Below, in pieces: positions 54,325 through 62,688 of a stretch of 64,000 nucleotides of DNA. Source of the stretch: Cannabis sativa. Taxonomy: Eukaryota > Streptophyta > Magnoliopsida > Rosales > Cannabaceae. The stretch lies in contig NW_026870038.1 in NCBI RefSeq assembly GCF_029168945.1, positions 1,240,001-1,304,000 of the forward strand. Direction: 5' to 3'. A program made the translations under genes and the position numbers. How positions within the stretch are numbered: position 1 is the stretch's first letter; each line of letters starts with the position of its first letter. The notes under the pieces are model-generated. The model saw only the letters and a list, made by a program, of their open reading frames with translations. It ran no database searches and had not been told where the DNA came from.

Positions 54325-55342
54325 TTTCGCATTGAATTTTTAACCATGTTAGATTTTTTCTTATTAAAATTGGACAAAAAATTTTAAATCTAACAATCTC
54401 AATAATTTAAGAGAATTTTTTTATAGTACATATTATAATTCGAGAAACAAAAATTCTAATTAGTTTAATATTGGTAATTGTGGCATTCTAAAAATCCTAT
54501 TTTTGACATTCAAAAAGAAGAAAATATATTATCATAGATTGCAATAGTTTTCCACACTTTTTGGCACTTTACTTTGAAATGAAAAGGTTAATTTTCATTC
54601 ATTTTAATTTAAATTTTGGGTGGTACATCTATGTGTGGTGCACCTATTTTTATAGATAGTGAATATTGTATTATTAAACTAAAATTTTATTCTTAATGTT
54701 ATAGATAAAAAATTTTTAGGGTCTTTTTCATTTTTACACTTCAAAAAAATCGTACAGAAACCCCTATTGCAACTAGCGCTGCAACCACTTTAGAAACTCA
54801 AACCGTAAATTTAAAAAAAAAAATTAAAAAAAATAATATATGGTGTAATTCCTTTTTTTTTTTTTTATGGTATTGAGTTTTCACTTTATTATCTTGGTAC
54901 CTCATTTTTATAATAAATTTATATTGCTTTTGGTGCTTTATTAATATTTAAGAGTGAAGCCAATTACAAACAATTGAGTTTGTAAAAAATCAATTCTACC
55001 TTGATGATCTTTTTAGTTTAATTATTAACACTTAAACTGCATATTTATAGAGAACCTTAATAGAATATATAAATCACCATTACACAAATTACAAACTAAG
55101 TAATCAAAATCCAAGTCTTCATTTCTCATGCAAAGCAAACTATGATACAGAACAAAATACACTTTGTTTAAAAATTAAGAACATTCATTTGAAACAAAGG
55201 AAGAACCCCAAGTGATAGTTTCTTTATTAATTGATAATTTCTTTACTATGATCACTAGTAGTTACTAACATGAATCAACAACATAAAATTTTGTTAAAGA
55301 AAGAAACAAGTAACCAAAATTAGAAAAAACAAGATTCCAAGA
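54325..55342. other. Spacer: MITE remnant and 3' flank of 55343 gene
   Basis: No gene; matches 35794-36812. Confidence 0.65.
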
Positions 55343-56149
55343 TTAATGATTGAGTTGAGCTCCTTCAAAAGCTGGAAGACAAATACCAAATTGATGACAG
55401 TAACGATAGACCGATGTGATGATAGTTCGTCGAAAGAAATCGAAACAGAAGACAACAACATCTCCAACCATAAGCTTACGAAGCTTAACAAATTCCAACC
55501 AACCATCATATCTAATCAAAACTTCCCCATCATCACTTTTCAAAATCAACCCAACCACCATTGGTTCCAAATTCTTAATCATTTGGTCTTTCAAAGTAAC
55601 CAAAAAGTTACCATCAAGATTCACTCCTGATGCCATAATCACTTCTAATATCTCTTTAGGCATAAAAATTTGATGACCAACAACATTAGACACATCTTCA
55701 AGACTCAATCTTTTCACACACAAAATTGGTTGTGGCCCTTGTTGTCGTTGTGGTTGTCGATTACGCTCTTGTTGTTCTTCTTCTTGGGGTAACAAAGGAA
55801 CAAAAGTCCGATTATTTTCGGGGTTTAATCGGATTAAGTTGGCATTGATTTTGATGATTGGAGAAGTAACTTGATGAACAAGTGTCAAGAGAAGAACGTC
55901 TCCAACTCTGATCCCGCGATCTCTTACGAAGGAGTCCCATTCGGGTCCTACAATGTGGACAATGCCGTTGCCTAAGAACACAGGCCTAACCATTCGGGTG
56001 TTGTTGTCTCCCAACAATTTGTCGTTGATGTAAAGATTACTTCTTTGGAGGATTGGAAGTGCTTCAATGGTGGTTGATAGTGGATTTGGGATGACCAAGC
56101 TGGTGATGTCTTTGACAAGAGTTCCAAACAGTGATTTTTCTTGATCCAT
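55343..56149 (-). CDS. B3-like double-domain protein, MDQ type, copy 3
   Basis: A 268-residue intronless protein with both domains complete (EW 70-71, GD 83-84; W217, GD 229-230). The N-terminus MDQEKSLFG and ending YRYCHQFGICLP resemble the 28954 copy, while the linker QQERNRQPQRQQ matches the 36813 copy. That mosaic is what gene conversion or recombination between copies would give. Divergent from the 57371 gene. Conserved promoter; probably functional. Confidence 0.86.
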   Translation of the reverse strand: MDQEKSLFGTLVKDITSLVIPNPLSTTIEALPILQRSNLYINDKLLGDNNTRMVRPVFLGNGIVHIVGPEWDSFVRDRGIRVGDVLLLTLVHQVTSPIIKINANLIRLNPENNRTFVPLLPQEEEQQERNRQPQRQQGPQPILCVKRLSLEDVSNVVGHQIFMPKEILEVIMASGVNLDGNFLVTLKDQMIKNLEPMVVGLILKSDDGEVLIRYDGWLEFVKLRKLMVGDVVVFCFDFFRRTIITSVYRYCHQFGICLPAFEGAQLNH

Positions 56150-56296
56150 TCTTCAAAATGAGATGAAAACAGAACAAAAAAACAGAGAGAACAGCGAGAG
56201 AGAAATTAAGAGTAGAGAGTGGTGTTTAATTTTAATGTATGGTATAGGTATATATATAGTAGTTGGGTAGTCTTTGGATTCTGATATTAACAGATT

Positions 56297-56306
56297 TTGG
56301 CGCCAA
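56297..56306 (-). promoter_or_regulatory. TTGGCGCCAA palindrome, 56149 gene
   Basis: Perfect palindrome about 148 bp before the ATG. ATAACTAACATAACGG follows near 56316. TATATATA near 56256. Confidence 0.7.
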
Positions 56307-56415
56307 AATCTGTTAATAACTAACATAACGGTAATATAAATTTAACACACAACTCTTCTTTAAATTTAAGTTACTAAAATTCTCATTTTTCAACAGTATA
56401 GCATAATTAATTTTA

Positions 56416-56798
56416 GGTTAATTTAGGTTTATGTCCCTTAAACTTTGACATGTACCAAATTATATTTTTGAATTTTTTAAGTCGTTAAATATTATTCTCA
56501 AACTATTGATTTAATATTGTTGGATTTAAAAATTTTTGTCCAATTTTATTAACAAAAGTCTAGCATGAATGAAAATTTATTACATGTTAAAGTTTAGGGG
56601 ATATGATTTTGTAAATATCGAATTTTGGAGGCAATTTAGTATATGGACATTCATCATATTAGCAAAATCCAATAAAATTAGACAAAAGTTATTAAACCCA
56701 ACAATTTTAATAATTTAAGAAAAAATTTTAATGGCAAAAAGTTCAGAAGCATAATTTGGTACATGTCAAAATTTAGGCGGCAAAAATCTTAATTAATC
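56416..56798. mobile_element. MITE in divergent-pair intergenic region, pair 4
   Basis: 9-bp duplication TTAATTTTA at 56407-56415 and 56799-56807. Full-length left end like the 37891 copy. Confidence 0.8.
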
Positions 56799-57225
56799 TT
56801 AATTTTAATAGCGGTGAAATATTTAAGTCCAAAAATTTTAAGACTATTTAATAATTTAAATTTTTTTAACATGTGGTTTGAACTACAATATCAAAATTTA
56901 AAATTTCAAATCATAGAACACCACAAAAAATTCATACCCCATTTTTTTTTAGTGTGGGCAAATTACTTTAAATTAAGAATTTACTGTAATTCAATTATTG
57001 TTAAAATCTAACATTAAGTTTGACTTTCTTAAGACATATTAAGTTTGATTAAAAATTAATTTATTGTAATTAAATTATGCTCAAGTGAAGAGACAATTAG
57101 CAAAAACTTGTTTAATCAAACACAAAATGATTTCCCAACTGTTTTTTTTTTACCTATCTATCCTATTAATCCGGGGTCCAAACATAACGACCATATACAA
57201 CGGTAATATGATATGATTACACAAA

Positions 57226-57235
57226 TTGGCGCCAA
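57226..57235 (+). promoter_or_regulatory. TTGGCGCCAA palindrome, 57371 gene
   Basis: Perfect palindrome 136 bp before the ATG, followed by ATAACTAACATAACGG near 57246. Confidence 0.7.
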
Positions 57236-57370
57236 AATCCAAACAATAACTAACATAACGGTAATATAAAAATAAACACACAACTCTTCATTTTACTCCC
57301 TTTCTCTCTCTTTCACTTTCTTTTCTCTCACTTTCTGAGAAAATTACACTCAATTTTCTCTCCAAGAACA

Positions 57371-58141
57371 ATGGAGAACAAAATTTCCTTGTTTGGTAAC
57401 GTAGTGAAGAACAAAAACACCTTCTTCCTCCCAACTCCACTTGCAACTTCCATCAAAGCAATTCCAATGTCTCGAGGAGCAACTCTTTACATTAGCGACA
57501 GAGTGTTTTCCGGACTCCAAGGAATTCGCGGGGTTAGGCCGGTGTTCATGCTTGACGGCCGTGTCAAATTCGAAGGAAAAGAATGGAATACATTTGTCAG
57601 TGATTGCGGGATTCGAGTTGGAGATGTTCTTCTCATGAGAATTACTCATAGTTATCCTTACTTAATAAATCTCAGACTAATCAGATTAGACACCAAAAAC
57701 ATCAATAACCCAACTCTGATTATTCCTCCTCTGCCTAATACTAATCAATCCCATCATGATCATGATGATGATCTTGATTATGTGGGTTTTCAAAATAAAC
57801 CATTTTTATGTGTGAAGATAGTGAGTGAGGATGATTTGAAAAGTAATCATTTTCATCAAATAGAAATGCCCAAAGAGATTGGAGAAGTGATAATGGAAAA
57901 AGCAGAGGATTTGATTCAAATCTTGAATGAAGATGATTTTGGGGTTGTTGTTTGGGAGCAGAGCTTTCCTCAAAATAAAATTGAGACTAAGCTTAAGTTA
58001 AGAGCTGATGGTCAAATTTTGTTTGGTCAAAATTAGTCTCAATTGGTTCGTGGCCTTAAAGGAGGAGATGTTGTTGTTTTCTGTGTCGATCTTCGTCGAC
58101 GTGGCATCATCACAACCGTTTATTGTGGTGATCAAGATTAA
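57371..58141 (+). pseudogene. B3-like MENKIS-type gene with internal stop
   Basis: The best preserved MENKIS-type copy: 256 codons from ATG to TAA (58139-58141) with one in-frame TAG at 58034-58036. The TAG replaces the conserved domain 2 Trp (FGQN*SQLV; TGG in the 40864 copy). Domain 1 is whole (LYISDR, EW, GD). After the TAG the frame still reads GGDVVVFCVDLRRRG. As in the 40864 copy, 21 family-like codons follow the TAA, to 58205-58207. The product would be a 221-residue protein lacking the end of domain 2. The linker is His/Asp-rich. Confidence 0.8.
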
Positions 58142-58207
58142 GTTCAACATCAAGTTCAAGATTTTGTTATTCCACCAACTCATCATCATCATCATGGTCA
58201 TACTTAG

Positions 58208-58917
58208 ATTAGATCAACTCGTAAATAATTATGCTACTAATTATGTTGTTCTTTCTTTTTTTCTTTTGTTTTTGAACTAAGCAAAATTTCTTCCCATTAG
58301 TATTTTCTTTATTGGCTTGTGATGTTTCACATTTTGTTTTATATATTTTGAACAAAGTTTAATCTGCAAGACTTAGTTTGAAAAGGGTTTGTCGATTTAT
58401 TGGGTTTGAGAAAAATGCATGCAATGACAAATTATATAAAATCTCTTGCTAATAAAAGTTTGATTAAGCAATTAGTTAACTTATTAATTTGCTTGATTAT
58501 ATAAAATTAAGGAAATAACTCTTCACAATACTTGTTTTGTAATGATAACGGGTACCTTAAGATATCACACACTTTAAAAAATGGCATACTGTCATTAGTA
58601 CTAATTTTAATGAATTTATTTTGGGATGTATGGGCAGGGCAGGAAGAAGCCCTTAGAATTATGGTTATAGTTGTTGTTTAGAGCATCATTAAGGGCCTAA
58701 AAGAAATTACAGATTGTTTTAGAAATACTAGTTAGATTAGATATGCTTACGTATATATGAATACAAATAGTCATTTTCTTGGCCATTCAACACAGCAGCA
58801 ACATTATCATCTTCTGGTGATGAAGGTTTGGGCCATATTCAACCTATGGAGGGGTATTGTATGGTGTGTCACACTAAAAAGAATTTTAGTATTATCAAGC
58901 AACATATGAAGTTCTTT
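58208..58917. other. 3' flank of MENKIS-type gene
   Basis: AT-rich; matches 41595-42270 with small indels (about 40 bp extra near 58527-58565). No gene. CACACTAAAAAG at 58870 equals the doubtful CACTA end at 42223. Confidence 0.55.
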
Positions 58918-59145
58918 CTATTCTAATAGGATCATGCCTATAATAGGTGTATTGTACTCAACTTCCAGAATCTTCCCCTCATTTTTAATTTTTGTTATAT
59001 CGTTCGGTTTGCTTCTACCGCGTGTGTTTTTCTTCTTTGGTTCTTCGGGTTTAACACTGGATTCTTCTTGCATGGATGGTTCTTCGGGTGCTTCTTCCTC
59101 TTCATAAACAAAACCATCCCAATCATCGTTTGGTGCTGATTCCAT
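58918..59145 (-). pseudogene. TnpA-like N-terminal fragment, CACTA copy B
   Basis: 75 codons (MESAPNDDWDGFVYEEEEAPEE...), nearly identical to copy A at 42271-42498 and ending at the same codon, so the truncation predates the duplication. Confidence 0.55.
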
Positions 59146-59257
59146 AATGAATCTTACACAAGTTTGAAAACATACATTAGAATATACAAAAATATGCAAA
59201 TTGATAATTAAAAGTAAATATATCAAAAAGACTAAATACCAATATCTATTCGATAAC

Positions 59258-59896
59258 TTATGTATTGATAGGTTCGTTCACCCATAATCCTTCCCCATCA
59301 TCTCGAGATGATATTATATCGTCCTCAACAGTGAAATCAATAAGTGGTGGAGTGATTTGATAAATTTGGTCACTGAGCATGAGATCATCGTCACTAGACT
59401 CTTGGTTAGCATAATCTTTTGGTTGTGTTGTCAAGACAACTGACCAACGTGCATCTAATGGATCGCTCATGTAAAACACTTGAGTGGCTTGGGACGCCAT
59501 TATAAACCTATTGAACTTGTGGCCAATTCGATTCAAGTCCACTAACTTGAATCCAAATTCATCGTCTTTGACTCCATTATCACTCCTAACCCAATCACAA
59601 AGGAAAACAGGGATCCGAAAACTATTGTAATCTAATTCCCAAATTTCTTGAATTACACCATAAAAAGACATGTCACATTCATTAGAATTTTTGTCTTTTG
59701 AACTAGATAGTTGGAAAGTCTTAGCAACTATCGTTACACCACTATTCTGTGTTTTTTTACATTTATCATGGTTTTGGGTGCAAAATTGAGTACTATTTAT
59801 ATAGTACGATTGATACTTGAGTACATCACACGAAGGACCTCGTGATATGCAAAGTAGCGTGTTAGATACATTGCTTGGGGATTCACACATTTCCAC
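59258..59896 (-). CDS. CACTA transposase gene, DUF4216-type 3' exon, copy B
   Basis: A 212-residue frame, almost identical to 42611-43249, with CFLCDWVR-type core VFLCDWVR, FKLVDLNRIGHKFN and YMSDP. An acceptor-like GTTGATAG precedes it at about 59897-59905. About 59985-60085 holds a short in-between exon (AMNQKWIQDEHYRNFNTWFKKK) followed by GGTACT, a possible donor. Confidence 0.75.
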   Translation of the reverse strand: MEMCESPSNVSNTLLCISRGPSCDVLKYQSYYINSTQFCTQNHDKCKKTQNSGVTIVAKTFQLSSSKDKNSNECDMSFYGVIQEIWELDYNSFRIPVFLCDWVRSDNGVKDDEFGFKLVDLNRIGHKFNRFIMASQATQVFYMSDPLDARWSVVLTTQPKDYANQESSDDDLMLSDQIYQITPPLIDFTVEDDIISSRDDGEGLWVNEPINT

Positions 59897-60159
59897 ATAT
59901 ACCTATCAACATACAAGTGAGTTAGTGAGCACAAGTAAATCAATATGATACGTAACAAAACAATAATGTAAATAGTACCTTTTTTTTAAACCATGTATTG
60001 AAATTTCGATAATGTTCATCTTGTATCCATTTTTGATTCATTGCCTTAGTCGGAGTAGTGGTCTTGATCCAATTAAAATGTTCCCTTCAAGTATTTGATT
60101 GATTTCAGTTTCAATTGAATATTATTATTTTGTTTTAAGTATGAAAAGTTAACTTAAAC

Positions 60160-62658
60160 TTACTCAATGTATGGTTGGACCTCGTCAATATTTAGCAAAA
60201 CAAGTCGGTGAGCTTCTTCACGATCAGCTCTGCTAACACCGCAAACAGAAACACCTCTATTCTCTCTACTTGTTCCAATATCGACCCGAGTAGGGCGAGA
60301 GCCAGTTGTAACCTCTGACATGTAGTCTGAGCAGAATTCAATCGTCTCTTCAACGATGTATGATTCAACAATACAACCCTCGGGCCTACTTTTATTTCTA
60401 GCATAACCCTTCAACATTTTCATGTATCGTTCAAATGGGTACATCCATCTTAAGTACACAGGTCCACACAACTTCACCTCTCTCACTAAATGCACTGTTA
60501 GGTGAACCGTTATGTCAAAAAAGGAAGGTGGAAAAAATTGTTCCAAATAACACAAAACTTCTATAATTTCTGACCTGAGATTCATTAACTTAGGGACATC
60601 AACCACTTTACAACAAAGAGATTTGAAGAACAAACACAACCTCGTGATTGCATATCTAACTTTTTTAGGCAACACAGAACGGATACTCACCGGTAGAATG
60701 TGTTGAATCAACATATGATGATCGTGAGATTTAAGACCACTCAAACTCAATTTGTTTGTATCCACCCAATCTGATACATTTGAAGAGTACCCTTCAGGTA
60801 ATTTCACATGGGAGATAGAACTACAGAAAGATTGTTTTTCTACTTTAGTCAGAGCATGACAAGCCGGTGGTAAAAACGTTCGTCCACCAACAACTTGTGG
60901 GTGTAAATTGGTCCGGATCCCTAACTCTTTCAAATCTAGGCGGGATTTGATTCCATCTTTGCTCCGCCCAGGAATATTGAACAAGGTATTAAGCAAGTTG
61001 TTTGATACATTTTTCTCAATATGCATCACATCCAAATTATGAGGTACAAACAAATGCTTCCAATATTCGAGCTCAAAAAATATTGACTTCTTCTTCCATG
61101 GCCCCTGAGGTTCATTTGTAACGTCACTTTTCTCACGCCGACCTTTTCTTTTCTTTGAAGTCATTTTTCGCTTTCCAAGGTGGAATTGAACTTTATTCAA
61201 CTTCTCAAATACTTGTTCCCCTTGCAGAGGTGGAGGTGGCAATTCAAATTCCTGCTTACCGTTGAATGCTTTTTTCCAAGTCCGAAACACATGTTCCTTT
61301 GGTAAAAACTTTCGATGTCCCATATAACACATTTTCTTAGAGTGTTTCAAATACATAGAGCATGTTTTCTCCTCACAAATAGGACATGCCTTGTCCCCTT
61401 TCACACTGTATCCAGAAAGATTTCCGAAAGCTGGAAAATCATTAATGGTCCACAGTAATATGGCCTTAAGATTGAATTCTTCTTTCCTAAAGGCATCGTA
61501 TGCAGGAACACCCTCATACCACAATTGACTCAAATCATCAACTAGAGGGGCTAAATACACATCAATGTCATTACCAGGTTGTGAAGGGCCTGATATCAAC
61601 AGTGTAAGCATAGTGAATTTTCGCTTCATTACCAACCAAGGCGGCAAGTTATACATCACAAGCAAAACTGGCCAGCAACTATACTTACTGTTAAGGGTTG
61701 TATGTGGATTGATTCCATCTATAGAAAGACCAAGACGGATATTCCTAGGTTCATTGCCGAATTCAGGCCACCTAGCATCAATTGATTTCCAAGTTGGTGA
61801 GTCAGCTCGATGTCTCATCTTACCATCTAATATTCTATCGCTTGCATGCCAGGTCAAATTTTTAGCATGATTGACATTTCGAAAAAAACGAACCAAACGA
61901 GGTATTGGGGGTAAGTACCATAATACCTTTGCAGGGACACCAACCTTCACCTCGTCAGAATTTTTTTTTTTTTGCCACCTAGACTCGCCACACGTGGGAC
62001 ACAATACTGCATCCACAAGTCCCTTACGATATAGGATGCAATCGTTAGGACATGCATGTATTTTTTCATATTGCATGCCTAAAGAAGAAAGTGTCTTCTT
62101 TGCCTCGTAAAAAGACAAAGGCATCACATTACCTTCGGGTAATAACTCTACTAGGAAGGTTAGTAAATCCGTAAAACTCTTATCACTCCACCCGTGTTTG
62201 GCTTTTATATTGTATAATCTAACAAGTGTCGATAATTTAGTAAACCTATTACAATTTGGGTAAATAGGCTTCTCGGCATCCTCTACAAAACTTTGAAATT
62301 TCAATAGATCAGCATTTGATTCAAATTGTGCATCTCCTATCATTTCTGGAATGCAATCATCCTCATAGCCCAAATTAACACCCTTAACCTTCTTAGACTT
62401 AGATGTTCCCTCGCCCGGAACTCTAATCTTCTTCTCCCCGTGGTAAACCCAAACCTTATAACTCTTATCTATTCCGTTCCTTAACAAATGCTCTTTTATC
62501 TCAGTAATGTTCATACGATCCAAGTTACCACATTCAAGACAAGGACAAAGAACCAATTTAGGATTTTTCGCATACTTCTGACAAAAGTCCAAGAAATGGT
62601 CAACACCCTGTTTATACTCCGCTAATAATCTATTTGCATTCATCCAATTTCTATCCAT
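60160..62658 (-). CDS. CACTA TNP2 transposase, main exon, copy B (open)
   Basis: 832 codons open from MDRNWMNANRL (ATG 62656-62658; an in-frame ATG ten codons upstream is less likely). Order: transposase-associated domain (about 1-75, CPCLECGNLDR), zinc-finger-like CPTCGESRW (about 222-230), TNP2/Transposase_21 (IRLGLSIDGINPH, LISGPSQPGNDIDVYLAPLVDDL, CPICEEKTCSMYL, HNLDVMHIEKNVSNNLLNTLF), and DUF4218 (TVHLTVHLVREVKLCGPVYL). The end ATTGA|GTAAGT is a strong donor, so the last codon is at the exon edge. It would act in the nucleus on CACTA ends. The frame is intact, but the element lacks a whole TnpA gene. Confidence 0.87.
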   Translation of the reverse strand: MDRNWMNANRLLAEYKQGVDHFLDFCQKYAKNPKLVLCPCLECGNLDRMNITEIKEHLLRNGIDKSYKVWVYHGEKKIRVPGEGTSKSKKVKGVNLGYEDDCIPEMIGDAQFESNADLLKFQSFVEDAEKPIYPNCNRFTKLSTLVRLYNIKAKHGWSDKSFTDLLTFLVELLPEGNVMPLSFYEAKKTLSSLGMQYEKIHACPNDCILYRKGLVDAVLCPTCGESRWQKKKNSDEVKVGVPAKVLWYLPPIPRLVRFFRNVNHAKNLTWHASDRILDGKMRHRADSPTWKSIDARWPEFGNEPRNIRLGLSIDGINPHTTLNSKYSCWPVLLVMYNLPPWLVMKRKFTMLTLLISGPSQPGNDIDVYLAPLVDDLSQLWYEGVPAYDAFRKEEFNLKAILLWTINDFPAFGNLSGYSVKGDKACPICEEKTCSMYLKHSKKMCYMGHRKFLPKEHVFRTWKKAFNGKQEFELPPPPLQGEQVFEKLNKVQFHLGKRKMTSKKRKGRREKSDVTNEPQGPWKKKSIFFELEYWKHLFVPHNLDVMHIEKNVSNNLLNTLFNIPGRSKDGIKSRLDLKELGIRTNLHPQVVGGRTFLPPACHALTKVEKQSFCSSISHVKLPEGYSSNVSDWVDTNKLSLSGLKSHDHHMLIQHILPVSIRSVLPKKVRYAITRLCLFFKSLCCKVVDVPKLMNLRSEIIEVLCYLEQFFPPSFFDITVHLTVHLVREVKLCGPVYLRWMYPFERYMKMLKGYARNKSRPEGCIVESYIVEETIEFCSDYMSEVTTGSRPTRVDIGTSRENRGVSVCGVSRADREEAHRLVLLNIDEVQPYIE

Positions 62659-62688
62659 TTTAAAACTTCTATAAAGAAAACAAAACAA

